From positions 1 to 50,563 of the forward strand of contig JAPOVV010000025.1 in the NCBI GenBank assembly GCA_026707945.1: 50,563 nt of DNA. The letters run 5' to 3'. The translations under genes were made by a program, and so were the position numbers. Source of the DNA: Gammaproteobacteria bacterium (GTDB taxonomy: Bacteria > Pseudomonadota > Gammaproteobacteria > Pseudomonadales > Azotimanducaceae). The notes beneath the pieces are model-generated. The model worked only from the letters and a program-made list of their open reading frames with translations, had not been told where the DNA came from and made no database searches. Shown here in pieces: positions 17,325 through 26,428 of the stretch (positions are counted from its first letter, which is position 1; every line of letters starts with the position of its first letter).

Positions 17325-18422
17325 ATGCTGCTCTATATTTCGAAACGCATCTTGCTCGTGCCGGTCACGCTATTCGGCATCATCCTGATTAATTTCACGA
17401 TTGCACAGTTCGCACCCGGCGGTCCTATCGAGCAAATCGTCGCCAAAATGATGATGGGGCAAACTTCGACGACGCAAGGCATCAGTGGTGGAGGCGATAT
17501 GGGCATGTCGTCCGATGCTCTCGCCGCAGCTGGAACAGTTCACAGCAACTCGACGTACGGTCTTGACCCAGACCTACTCGAAGATTTAAAGAAGCAATTC
17601 GGATTTGACAAACCGGCACACGTGCGCTTCTTCACCATGGTCTGGAACTACATGAAGTTCGACTTTGGCGAGAGCTACTTTCAAAACCGGCCGGTTCACG
17701 AATTGGTGATCGAACGCTTTCCGGTTTCGATTTCACTAGGACTGTGGTCCCTATTACTGATATACGGTATTTCTGTACCGCTCGGCGTGCGTAAAGCGGT
17801 AAAGGACGGTACACACTTCGACTTCTGGTCAAGTACCGTGATTTTCGTCGGTTATGCCATCCCGGGCTTTCTCTTCGCAATACTGCTTATCTTGCTATTC
17901 GCCGGCGGGCAAAGCACGTTTAACTGGTTTCCGCTGCAAGGTCTGACGTCTGCCAACTTCGGGGATCTCGAATGGCTCGACAAGATTTTTGATTACTTTT
18001 GGCACATAACACTACCCGTTATCGCGTTAACCGTGGGCGGGTTCGCCTATCTCACCATGCTGACCAAGAACTCTTTCTTGGAAGAAATCAGCAAACAATT
18101 TGTATTGACTGCACGCGCGAAAGGCATCAATGAAAAACGCGTCCTGTTTGGACACATTTTCCGAAATGCGATGTTGATCGTTATCGCAGGTTTTCCTTCC
18201 GCTCTCATTGGCATCTTGTTCACGGGTTCACTCTTAATCGAAGTCATCTTTAATCTCAATGGTTTGGGGCTACTAAGTTACGACGCCGTGATCAAACGCG
18301 ACTATCCGATCATGTTCGGGACGTTGTATTGCTTCTCATTGATCGGTTTGCTCATGCACTTGATAGGCGATTTGTGCTACGTGCTGATCGATCCCCGCAT
18401 TGATTTCGAGACGCGGCAATGA
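17325..18422 (+). CDS. ABC transporter permease, YejB-like
   Basis: 365 residues, against 364 in E. coli YejB. The first membrane segment (MLLYISKRILLVPVTLFGIILINF) is followed by APGGP, a glycine/methionine/serine-rich stretch (about 43-65) typical of YejB, then QFGFDKPAHVRF and a further five or so transmembrane helices with the permease loop (LTARAKGINEKRVLFGHIFRNA). It forms one half of the membrane channel for a family-5 binding protein. Its last four bases (ATGA) overlap the start of the YejE-like gene, indicating coupled translation. Confidence 0.9.
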   Translation: MLLYISKRILLVPVTLFGIILINFTIAQFAPGGPIEQIVAKMMMGQTSTTQGISGGGDMGMSSDALAAAGTVHSNSTYGLDPDLLEDLKKQFGFDKPAHVRFFTMVWNYMKFDFGESYFQNRPVHELVIERFPVSISLGLWSLLLIYGISVPLGVRKAVKDGTHFDFWSSTVIFVGYAIPGFLFAILLILLFAGGQSTFNWFPLQGLTSANFGDLEWLDKIFDYFWHITLPVIALTVGGFAYLTMLTKNSFLEEISKQFVLTARAKGINEKRVLFGHIFRNAMLIVIAGFPSALIGILFTGSLLIEVIFNLNGLGLLSYDAVIKRDYPIMFGTLYCFSLIGLLMHLIGDLCYVLIDPRIDFETRQ

Positions 18423-19459
18423 GCCCGCTTGTCGAACGGGGATTTGCGAATTTCAAGGCGAATCGTCGAGGTTATTACTCACTTTGCGTATTCGGCGCGT
18501 TATTTATCACTACGTTGTTCGCTGAATTCATCGCCAATGACAAACCAATCGTGGTCGCGATGGATGGGAATGTTTGGTTTCCAGTCGTAGAGTTCGTTTC
18601 GGAGAAAGATCTCGGTGGCGAACTAGACGTCCTCGTTGATTACACCGATCCGTACATACAAGACTTGCTCGAAACGAAAGACGCTTTTACGATCTATCCA
18701 CCCATCCCATATTCGTACGACACCGTCGATTTCTATGTTCTCTCTTCAACGCCCGCGTGGCCTTCGGCTCAACACTGGTTGGGTACCGACGATCGTGGCA
18801 AGGATACGTTGGCTCGCTTAATCTATGGCTTTCGACTATCCGTACTGTTTGGCTTGATCCTGACAGCAATGGCGGCGGTCATTGGCATCTCGGTCGGTGC
18901 GGTTCAAGGCTACTTCGGGGGGTTAACTGACCTTGTGGGACAACGTTTGGTCGAGATTTGGACTGGATTACCCACGCTCCTCATCTTGATCATCATGTCG
19001 ACGATTGTTGAGCGCAATCTATTCGTGATGCTGATCTTGCTCACGCTCTTCAGTTGGATGTCTTTATCCGCCGTGGTTCGGGCGGAGTTCCTGCGAACTC
19101 GCAATTTCGACTACGTGCGCGCCGCACGTTCTTTAGGCGTACCTAATCCAGTCATCATGCGTCGTCATGTACTGCCAAATGCCATGGTTGCGACGCTCAC
19201 CAACATGCCTTTTATTCTCTGTACAGCGGTTACTACGCTGACCGCACTCGATTTTCTTGGATTGGGATTACCAGAAGGTGCGCCATCTCTAGGCGAACTC
19301 ATGAACCAGGGCAAAGCCAATGTCGAAGCTCCATTCTTAGGACTGACCGGGTTCTTTACGCTCGCGATCATGCTGTGTCTCCTCATATTCATCTCCGAGG
19401 GCGTCAGGGACGCGTTTGACCCGCGTCGCGTCCTCGCGGGGCTCGCCACTCGGAAATAA
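18419..19459 (+). CDS. ABC transporter permease, YejE-like
   Basis: 346 residues, near the usual length of YejE. After an N-terminal membrane segment comes a large periplasmic loop (PIPYSYDTVDFYVLSSTPAWPSAQHWLGTDDRGKD with DDRGRD-type motif), then helices with the EAA loop region RAARSLGVPNPVIMRRHVLPNA. It partners the YejB-like protein. The gene that should follow, the YejF double ATPase, is not here; a sulfatase gene follows after 32 bp. The ATPase must be encoded elsewhere or borrowed from another transporter. Confidence 0.9.
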   Translation: MSPLVERGFANFKANRRGYYSLCVFGALFITTLFAEFIANDKPIVVAMDGNVWFPVVEFVSEKDLGGELDVLVDYTDPYIQDLLETKDAFTIYPPIPYSYDTVDFYVLSSTPAWPSAQHWLGTDDRGKDTLARLIYGFRLSVLFGLILTAMAAVIGISVGAVQGYFGGLTDLVGQRLVEIWTGLPTLLILIIMSTIVERNLFVMLILLTLFSWMSLSAVVRAEFLRTRNFDYVRAARSLGVPNPVIMRRHVLPNAMVATLTNMPFILCTAVTTLTALDFLGLGLPEGAPSLGELMNQGKANVEAPFLGLTGFFTLAIMLCLLIFISEGVRDAFDPRRVLAGLATRK

Positions 19460-19491
19460 CACTGGACGTTCCGCGCCATAGGATATAGCGC

Positions 19492-20949
19492 ATGTCTGTC
19501 CCACCGAACATTGTCCTGATTGCCACCGATCAATGGCGTGGGGACGCCGTTGGGTACCGTGAAGGCGCGGCTGTGATCACGCCCCACCTCGACAAACTTG
19601 CTCTTCGATCCACTATCTTCGAGCGTTGTATTTCAAACTCGCCTCTGTGTGTGCCCGCGCGGGCAGCCATCATGACGGGTCAATTACCGCGCGAGAGTGG
19701 CGTTTGGAGCAACGCACGTGCGGCTGACGTAGACGGTCCAAGCCATGTTCGCAGCATGCGTGATGCGGGTTACTTCACCGCGGTTATCGGCAAAACGCAT
19801 CTCTGGCGTACCGGTCCAGGTCCTAAGCCAGGCTTACATGCGAAAACGATGGACCACATCTTGGCTGCGTGGGGGTTCATGCATCGGGTCGAAGTCAACG
19901 ACCCTATTGGCACCGGTTCACAAGGATGTGCATATACAGATTACGCGACCGAACACGGTTTCATCGATTCGCACAGAAAGTACATCAATGAATGGATTGA
20001 CGAAATGCGTTCAAGGAACGCGACACCTTGGGCACAACCGCCTTCGCCCGCACCGAAGTACAAGGATATCGACTCATTTATTGGCCGCACCGGCGCGGAG
20101 TGGTTGCGTTCATACGACAAATCGCAACCGTTTTATCTCCAAGTCCAATTTACTGGACCTCATGATCCATACGACGGTCCCGACGACTTTCGTTCACTCT
20201 ATCAAGATAAAGAAATCGACATCGGTATAACGGCGATGGTCGAAAACCCACCATTGATCGTAAAACCGCGATTAGATTCCCGTAGTCCAATCGTCCGAGC
20301 AACAAATGAACAGCGACGTCAATGGCGTATCAACTATTACGCGAATATCTCACTCATCGACTATTGGATTGGAGAGATCCTCGAAGCTCTTCATAAGTCA
20401 GGGTTTGACGACAACACATGGGTCCTATTCACCAGTGACCACGGCGAAATGCTCGGAGATTTAGGTTTGATGGGAAAGACCGTTTACTTCGAACCATCGA
20501 TTCATATTCCATTGTTGATCCGCTCACCCGGTGCAACGCCGCAAAAAACTGACCGATTAGTTCAACAAGCCGACATAACAAATACACTATTGGATATAAG
20601 TGCGGTCGAGGGTTTCAACGATTCGTTAGGACAGTCACTTAAACCTATCGTCTCAGGCAACTCTCCCAAAGACGCTCAAAAAGCAGTAATCTCCGAATTG
20701 TTCGGCGAATCCACGGTCATCACGGATCGTTACAAGCTCACAGTTAAAACGGAGACCAATGAACCGTCGCAATTCATCGATCGACAGGAGACTCCTGACG
20801 AAAGCCGCAATTCGGTCGATGACCCTGGCTCCGCGAGCATTCAAAAAGAACTGGTGGAGCGCTACTTTGAACCACTTAAAGCTCGAATCGACCAAGGTCG
20901 GATGTCACGCTATCGTGACTACGTGAAGCGTACAGGTCGCTTGAATTGA
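19492..20949 (+). CDS. Cys-type sulfatase (alkaline-phosphatase superfamily)
   Basis: 485 residues, no clear signal peptide. It opens PPNIVLIATDQWRGD with the first metal-binding Asp, then SPLCVPARAAIMTGQLP, whose C53-V-P-A-R57 is the type I sulfatase motif that a formylglycine-generating enzyme converts to the active aldehyde. The second metal site is FTSDHGEMLGD followed by a lysine in MGK, as in choline-sulfatase and phosphonate-monoester-hydrolase relatives. AGGA lies eight bases before the ATG. It would remove sulfate from an ester, perhaps a sulfated sugar or choline sulfate taken up by the transporter upstream. A CysC kinase lies 4 kb downstream; no dedicated maturase was seen. Confidence 0.87.
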   Translation: MSVPPNIVLIATDQWRGDAVGYREGAAVITPHLDKLALRSTIFERCISNSPLCVPARAAIMTGQLPRESGVWSNARAADVDGPSHVRSMRDAGYFTAVIGKTHLWRTGPGPKPGLHAKTMDHILAAWGFMHRVEVNDPIGTGSQGCAYTDYATEHGFIDSHRKYINEWIDEMRSRNATPWAQPPSPAPKYKDIDSFIGRTGAEWLRSYDKSQPFYLQVQFTGPHDPYDGPDDFRSLYQDKEIDIGITAMVENPPLIVKPRLDSRSPIVRATNEQRRQWRINYYANISLIDYWIGEILEALHKSGFDDNTWVLFTSDHGEMLGDLGLMGKTVYFEPSIHIPLLIRSPGATPQKTDRLVQQADITNTLLDISAVEGFNDSLGQSLKPIVSGNSPKDAQKAVISELFGESTVITDRYKLTVKTETNEPSQFIDRQETPDESRNSVDDPGSASIQKELVERYFEPLKARIDQGRMSRYRDYVKRTGRLN

Positions 20950-21334
20950 CTCATTGAAGTGTTGTTTCCTCACGCAAAAGCGCGAGTTGCTGAGCTGAGA
21001 TTCGTTTGAATGAGCATTAACTTGGCGAAAACATCCGAATGCAGCGCTAATGAAATGAGCAACCGCTCGAATTCGAACGAGCAGCGATTCGATGATCAAA
21101 CTTTTGTTAACTGTGGGCTTCTCTTTATAAGCGCCTTGCTCTTCCGCCGATGCCTGTTGATCTTGCGCCTCGTATTAGGCTACACCGAAATAGATTAAAA
21201 ACGACGTCAAAACTGAGATGATGTGCTCCTGACGGAGGAACTTACGTCTTTACTTGCGCTCCTGGACCAGGTCCATTTTATTGTTGCTTTACAACGAGAG
21301 ATGAAGGATTTCTTTGTGAAGTACAGCACAAGTT
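20950..21334. other. Gene-free stretch between sulfatase and ATPase (385 bp)
   Basis: No gene, RNA or terminator that I can support. There is a weak inverted repeat (GCTCG at 21065-21069 with CGAGC at 21078-21082) lacking a T-run. Toward the right edge a plus-strand frame runs about 45 codons without a start codon (cysteine-rich, from about 21222 into the ATPase 3' end); it is antisense to nothing recognised but has no initiator, so I do not call it a gene. The stretch is notably long for this otherwise tightly packed window. Confidence 0.5.
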
Positions 21335-22642
21335 TCACAATCTAGCCAAGAACTGTGCGTCATAAATTGGCCAGTTTGATACAACGCCATCCTCGGCGCC
21401 GCGTGGGTCGGTAGTCAGCATGATCGCTCGTGCTGGCGCGTATCGAGTTATGTAAGAGCTTAAGCTCCGTGCGCGACGCCTACGACTGTTTTTAACCTCA
21501 ATAGGAACAATGTCGCCGTCAGTGGTTTGATGTAAAAACTCAATCTCCGCTTGACCTTCTGCCCAACCATACGTCGGATAACCTACATGAACTCGCAATT
21601 CGTTCTGCACAAAATTCTCTGCGATAAAACCCTTGTACGCAAACCTTGATTCTCGTTGCAGTGTGTACGGAATTCGGAGCAAATTACCAAGAACGCCGAG
21701 ATCAAATAAGAACAGTCGGAAACGACTTTCCTTCGTCAATCTCTGTAATGGAGGTTTGGGATGGCTGACAATCGGATAACACTTCCACGCCAGCCGACAC
21801 GCCTCTAACCAATCAATCGGACCACGAAGGTCTCGGTAGCCTCGCCTTTTTGGTACGATGCCTTTAAACCGAAAACGTTTTACTGATTCGTCGACCGTCG
21901 ACTCTAACTGACGAGGTATATTCTGAAAAACGGCATGAATGTGTTGTGCGTAGATGGGGCCGGCGTACTTCCCGAAGTCTCGCTCATAACCTACGATGAG
22001 ACCGGCGTGAACTTCCCCGACTCGTTCAATGCGTTCAGTAGCGCTCAATCCATCACGGAACCACGTAGCTACGGCTTCAGGCATGCCTCCCACGAATGTG
22101 TAATCAAGAAACATCGACATCAACTTCTCGTGTGCAATGCGGCTGATTTCACGTGCACGAAATGCCTCTAGTAGCATCGGCTGTCCCGATGCCATGACGA
22201 ACTCTTCGAAACAAAGCGGGAACAATTCAAGATGTTGAACTTTGCCAACGGGGAACGAGCCGAGTAGGCTGATATTCGATCCAGTTGCACAAACAAAGGC
22301 TTCTGGTGCTAATTCCGCGAAGTACTTAAGTGAATCTAACGCCGCTTGGCATTCGCTTATCTCATCGAAGAAGATGAGATCTTGTTTTAAGTCAATCTGA
22401 TCTAATGCTTCAATTTCGATGTTACGGACGATCGCATCGGGCGACAGTCCATCTGCAAACACGGCGTCGAGTCGCGGCATCATGTTGAAATCCAGTTTAT
22501 GAACTTTCCGAAAGTGCCGTTTGCCAAAGAGATGCTCAATAAGGTATGTCTTGCCCGTTTGGCGTGCACCATCAATCAATGCTGGCTTTCTAACTGTCGC
22601 TTCTCGCCAAGCGAGAAGCTCTCGCTCAAGAAGTCGTTCCAA
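21335..22642 (-). CDS. AAA ATPase with DUF4143 C-terminal domain
   Basis: 435 residues. Walker A is GARQTGKT (25-32) and Walker B is LIFFDE (89-94), followed by a sensor-like ATGSNISLL. The second half matches the DUF4143 pattern: FLFDLGVLGNLL, FIAENFVQNEL, and EIEFLHQ...VPIEVKNS, which resembles a PD-(D/E)XK nuclease-like fold. The start is a TTG at 22642 (MERLLERELLAW), the first initiator in frame. These ATPases are common and patchily distributed; their cellular role is poorly defined, and mobility or stress functions have been proposed. It is flanked by the two longest gene-free stretches in the window, which suggests acquisition by transfer. Confidence 0.85.
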   Translation of the reverse strand: MERLLERELLAWREATVRKPALIDGARQTGKTYLIEHLFGKRHFRKVHKLDFNMMPRLDAVFADGLSPDAIVRNIEIEALDQIDLKQDLIFFDEISECQAALDSLKYFAELAPEAFVCATGSNISLLGSFPVGKVQHLELFPLCFEEFVMASGQPMLLEAFRAREISRIAHEKLMSMFLDYTFVGGMPEAVATWFRDGLSATERIERVGEVHAGLIVGYERDFGKYAGPIYAQHIHAVFQNIPRQLESTVDESVKRFRFKGIVPKRRGYRDLRGPIDWLEACRLAWKCYPIVSHPKPPLQRLTKESRFRLFLFDLGVLGNLLRIPYTLQRESRFAYKGFIAENFVQNELRVHVGYPTYGWAEGQAEIEFLHQTTDGDIVPIEVKNSRRRRARSLSSYITRYAPARAIMLTTDPRGAEDGVVSNWPIYDAQFLARL

Positions 22643-23285
22643 ATTACGTCTTATCGCTCTTCACGCATGCCAATGATACCTTTTCCCACTTTTATGTACA
22701 TATAAGTAGGTAATAACCTATTTTTTAGTGGCAATATTTCCGTATATTACTACTTTCTCGTATCAAAACCTCAAGAACCTTCGCGAATCTTTCGCCGTTC
22801 GAAGCTGCTTGTCTGATTCGCGCTTCCTAGCAAAGTCAACCGCGCCTCAGAACTCAACTAATCTCAGGGCAGGCTTCTTCGCGCCGGTCATTGTCGATGT
22901 TGCGGTGTGGCTCGACCCCACTCGTCTTGCCTACCCCTAATGCGTATTTAAGGTCTGCCGCAAGCGTGTCCCGACAACATCCTTCTAGTATGAACCAAGC
23001 CGTCACTTGCCGCTTGTGTTCACGAGTCGGCTCAATCGGCGGCGCTTGCAGTTTTGATATCGCATGGTGTTATCCGAACCGTCGAGCTACTTACGCTAAA
23101 TATTGGTGAATTAACTGGAAGGATTAGACCTCCGCCTCCTTCCCAATTTAGCACGAATACACTTCACCACCCAATCCGCCTGAGACGCCATGCGTTTCGT
23201 CCACATGCTCAAAAATACATCTCGTGAATCGGTAAACGTCGCAGGGCTTCCTTCACCGCGTCGTCACGTCTTCAGCGGCTCATTT
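22643..23285. other. Gene-free stretch upstream of the ATPase and carboxylesterase (643 bp)
   Basis: The longest stretch without a supportable gene. It is AT-rich near the ATPase start and holds a palindrome/hairpin cluster (see separate entry), an 8-bp inverted repeat (CGCGAATC at 22782-22789 with GATTCGCG at 22815-22822), and on the minus strand a frame open for 71 codons from 23069 to 22854. That frame has only a GTG (23006) as initiator, no Shine-Dalgarno, and encodes a cysteine- and arginine-rich peptide. It could be a decayed gene or chance. Short plus-strand frames at 22728-22940 and 22891-23109 look like chance too. No tRNA or known small RNA was recognised. Confidence 0.5.
22693..22726. 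promoter_or_regulatory. Palindrome and small hairpin near the ATPase promoter region
   Basis: A 10-bp perfect palindrome (TATGTACATA, 22693-22702) stands beside a short hairpin TAGGT-AATA-ACCTA (22707-22720, stem extendable by G-U and A-T pairs) followed by six T residues. It lies 51-84 bp upstream of the TTG start of the ATPase on the minus strand, where an operator or promoter would sit. Read on the plus strand the hairpin plus T-run could be a weak terminator, but no plus-strand gene precedes it. Function is a guess. Confidence 0.3.
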
Positions 23286-24875
23286 ATGCGCCTGACTTTG
23301 ATACTCATGACCTGCTTGTCGTGCGCGCTCGTCGTAGGAGATAAAGTAGAGGAAAACTCAAGCGTAGGAAGCACGTCGTCAGAAGGAGATACTGAAAGGG
23401 TCTTCGTCAGCAGTCAACTCGGTCACATTCGAGGTCTGCGCCAAAACGGCACATTGCATTTTCGAGGAGTGCCGTATGCTCAACCTCCCGTTGGCGAACT
23501 TCGTTTTGAGGCACCACGTAAGCCAGAAGGGTCGACAGGAATTCTCGACGCCACGCAATTCCCGAATCGCTGCGTACAAGCACCAGCCGGCATTTTTGGT
23601 CAGGCGATCGGAGCCACGAGCGAAGATTGCCTATACCTGAACATCGTGACACCCAGTACCGACGGCTCGCATCGGCCCGTGATGTTTTGGATTCACGGAG
23701 GTGGATTTACCCAAGGGTCAGCTAACGGGTACGACGGCTCAATGTTGGCCGTTCAAGGCGATGTCGTCGTGGTGACGATTAATTACCGACTCGGGATATT
23801 CGGGTATCTCGACTTGTCCACATTCGGTAACGACTTCGCCGGATCCGCAAATAACGGAATGCGGGACCAAGTGCTTGCGCTTGAGTGGGTGCGGGACAAC
23901 ATCGCTGACTTTGGTGGCAACCCTGAAAACGTCACGATTTTCGGCGAGTCCGCAGGCGGAGCTTCAGTATTGACGCTTCTAGCGACACCTTCGGCTGACG
24001 GCCTGTTCCACAAAGCGATCGCACACAGTCCGGGGACAACTGATACCCCGCCAGCAAACCATGTGAACGGATTGCTCGAACATCTAAGCACGACAAAAGA
24101 CCTCGTCGTGGACAAGCTCAATAGCATGTCAGCCGAAGAACTCTTCGCGCTACAGGAAGCGCTGGGTGACTTTGGCGCCGCAATCGACGGAACTGTCGTC
24201 ACACGCTCACCTAACGAAGCAATACGAGAGCGCGGCGCGCAAGGCGTCCCGCTGATCGCCGGTACGAATCGAGATGAAGGCACTTTTTTCTCGGCGCTGT
24301 TCGCGTTGTTCGCCCCAAATGCCGCCTCAGAATTCCTCGACGGAATGGCGCGCGCAGTAACAGCGGGTGCGGATCCTCAACCGTTGTTAGACGCTTTGCG
24401 AGCTGAATATCCGTCTGCTGACGACTTGAAAATTTTGGAACGCGTATTCGACGCGATGTTCTTGAAAGCGGCGCTAGGTAGCGCCACGCAAGCCACGCTC
24501 GCGGGCAATGGCGGTTGGCTCTATCGATTCGACTACGCGACCACCAAACCCGTATTTGGAAAAAGCGTGGGTGCTACGCACGCGGCAGAAATCCCGTTTA
24601 CTTTCAATCGATTCAACAGCCCCGACCCCGGCGAATTGATCGGCTACGATCCTAAAGACGCCGTCGCAAGTGAGCTAGCGCAGAAATGGTCAGATACGCT
24701 GATAGCATTTGCTCGAACCGGCAACCCAAATGGAGCAGGCTTGCCTAAGTGGCCGCACTACGACGCGGAAACAAGAGCTACCCTGGTTTTGGACGCGATG
24801 CCCCGCATCGACCATGACCTAAATCGAAATCTGCGCGGACTTTGGGAAAAGGTCTTAGCGGAAAACCCAGATTAG
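23286..24875 (+). CDS. Carboxylesterase type B
   Basis: About 529 residues from the ATG at 23286, which gives a hydrophobic export segment (LTLILMTCLSCALVVG); an earlier ATG at 23190 would add 32 basic residues. The alpha/beta-hydrolase features are HGGGF (oxyanion), GESAGG with the nucleophile Ser222, a TNRDEGTFF block with the acid Glu, and GATHAAEIPF with the catalytic His. Also typical are FRGVPYAQPPVGELRF and SEDCLYLNI. It hydrolyses esters, possibly acetylated or feruloylated carbohydrate, in the periplasm or outside. A cysteine in the leader could make it a lipoprotein, but the lipobox is poor. Confidence 0.87.
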   Translation: MRLTLILMTCLSCALVVGDKVEENSSVGSTSSEGDTERVFVSSQLGHIRGLRQNGTLHFRGVPYAQPPVGELRFEAPRKPEGSTGILDATQFPNRCVQAPAGIFGQAIGATSEDCLYLNIVTPSTDGSHRPVMFWIHGGGFTQGSANGYDGSMLAVQGDVVVVTINYRLGIFGYLDLSTFGNDFAGSANNGMRDQVLALEWVRDNIADFGGNPENVTIFGESAGGASVLTLLATPSADGLFHKAIAHSPGTTDTPPANHVNGLLEHLSTTKDLVVDKLNSMSAEELFALQEALGDFGAAIDGTVVTRSPNEAIRERGAQGVPLIAGTNRDEGTFFSALFALFAPNAASEFLDGMARAVTAGADPQPLLDALRAEYPSADDLKILERVFDAMFLKAALGSATQATLAGNGGWLYRFDYATTKPVFGKSVGATHAAEIPFTFNRFNSPDPGELIGYDPKDAVASELAQKWSDTLIAFARTGNPNGAGLPKWPHYDAETRATLVLDAMPRIDHDLNRNLRGLWEKVLAENPD

Positions 24876-24986
24876 CATTCGCATGACGATGCACGCGATG
24901 GAAGGATTCACGCATAGCCCCGCATCAAGCGACCCACCAAGCGATATCCGCTTGAAACGGACTTCGCCTACTCTTGGTCAAACTCT

Positions 24987-25532
24987 TTGATTCGAAACAA
25001 GCCTTGCGTCCTTTGGTTTACAGGTCTTTCCGGTGCTGGTAAGACGACGCTCGTGCGTGAGCTATCCAGCGTCTTAAAGAAGCGCGACGCGCGCTGTTGC
25101 TCACTCGACGGCGATGACTTGCGTCAAACCTTGAACGCAGACTTAGGATTTAGCGAAGAAGATCGTATGGAAAACATGCGCCGAGTCGCAGAGGTGTCAA
25201 GACTCTTCCTCAATGAAGGGTACATCGCCTTAGCGGCTTTGATTTCACCTTTGCGAAGTCAACGTGCTGCAGTGAAATCGCTGTTTGAAGACGGTCAATT
25301 CATCGAGATCTTTGTCGACGCACCCTTATCGGTGTGCGAAGAGCGTGATCCAAAAGGTCTCTATCGAAAAGCTCGCGCGCGCGAAATCCAAAATTTCACC
25401 GGCGTGGACGACACCTATGAAGCGCCCGAAAGCCCTGACCTTCATCTTCAAACTCATCGAGAGTCACCTTCAACCCTCGTCAGAACTGTCGTTGCCTATT
25501 TAGAAACGAACGAACTTATCTCACCGAACTAA
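24987..25532 (+). CDS. cysC: Adenylylsulfate kinase
   Basis: 181 residues. Walker A GLSGAGKTT (13-21), DGDDLR, the EDRMENMRRVAEV and ISPLRSQR blocks, and KGLYRKARAREIQNFTG are diagnostic of APS kinase, which phosphorylates adenosine 5'-phosphosulfate to PAPS. The start is a TTG at 24987; upstream in frame there is only a stop, and no ATG would keep the P-loop. It stands alone, without cysN, cysD or cysH, in the same strand after a carboxylesterase. Its last 12 bp overlap the convergent ankyrin gene. PAPS could serve sulfate reduction or sulfotransferases. Confidence 0.9.
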   Translation: MIRNKPCVLWFTGLSGAGKTTLVRELSSVLKKRDARCCSLDGDDLRQTLNADLGFSEEDRMENMRRVAEVSRLFLNEGYIALAALISPLRSQRAAVKSLFEDGQFIEIFVDAPLSVCEERDPKGLYRKARAREIQNFTGVDDTYEAPESPDLHLQTHRESPSTLVRTVVAYLETNELISPN

Positions 25533-26420
25533 CATCTGCGCGATACGCTCTTTGCCGCGGTTGGTAGCGTATTCCAGGGGCGTCTCACCTTTATCACTGA
25601 ACTTGGTCTTGCCGCTACGGATTGAAATATCAACTTTTGGTGACTCCAAGAATCTGGCCACGATCTTCTGATTCCCTATCCCAATCGCATCATGGAGCGG
25701 TGTTTTCCCATTCGCATCTTGCCGATTTGGGTCGGCACCAGCGTTCAACAGCGCTACGACAATCGACAAACTCCGATGCAAAACCGCACGATGAAGCACC
25801 GTACCTCGATAATGCCCGCCGCGTGCATTCGGATCCGCACCTCTATCAAGTAAGCACTCTACGGCTTCGACCTGACTTTCTTCCACCGCGATCGAGAGTG
25901 GGACGTGACCATGCCGATTTGCAGCTTGCGTGTCGGCACCTTGATCAATTAGTAGCTTCATTAACTCGACGTGGCCGCATCTTGCCGCATGATGTAGCGC
26001 AGTTAAACCTCTACGGTCGCGAAGAAATAAACCCGTGGGATCTGACTCAATAAGGGATACCACGCCATTAAGATCGCCGATCGCGCTCAGCTCCAAGATC
26101 CCAATCTCTAATCCAGCGCTTCCTAACCAATGAACCATGGCTGGGTGTCCCGAATAGATTGCGGCTTCCATCAGTGATGAACCTCCATGGTTAACTTGAT
26201 GGATATCCGCGCCGTGCGACACAAGTAAACGCGCTGCTTCTAGTTGTCCAGCACCAACAGCGCTTCGCAGCGCTGTGTTATGGTGCGAATTTCGAAGGTG
26301 TACCGCGTCATCGCGAAGGCCAAGGACGTGTCCGATCTCCGTGAGATCTCCGATTTTCGCGGCTTGTATTAGACGCTTACGCGCGTCGTTTGCCGAAAGC
26401 CCTGGTTTAGTTTTCGTCAT
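25521..26420 (-). CDS. Ankyrin-repeat protein
   Basis: 299 residues built of about seven or eight ankyrin units: LRNSHHNTALRSAVGAGQLEAARLLVSHGAD, DRRGLTALHHAARCGHVELMKLLIDQGAD, NRHGHVPLSIAVEESQVEAVECLLDRGAD and so on up to the end. No signal peptide or other domain is visible, so it is probably a cytoplasmic scaffold binding a partner protein. It precedes nothing of related function and its 3' end overlaps cysC; the GST gene lies 8 bp upstream on the same strand, so they may be cotranscribed. Confidence 0.85.
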   Translation of the reverse strand: MTKTKPGLSANDARKRLIQAAKIGDLTEIGHVLGLRDDAVHLRNSHHNTALRSAVGAGQLEAARLLVSHGADIHQVNHGGSSLMEAAIYSGHPAMVHWLGSAGLEIGILELSAIGDLNGVVSLIESDPTGLFLRDRRGLTALHHAARCGHVELMKLLIDQGADTQAANRHGHVPLSIAVEESQVEAVECLLDRGADPNARGGHYRGTVLHRAVLHRSLSIVVALLNAGADPNRQDANGKTPLHDAIGIGNQKIVARFLESPKVDISIRSGKTKFSDKGETPLEYATNRGKERIAQMLVR

Positions 26421-26428
26421 CGAGACAG

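Noticed and set aside
23783-24283. 166-residue minus-strand frame inside the carboxylesterase
   Set aside because: Antisense shadow of the GESAGG region; serine-rich with no domain.
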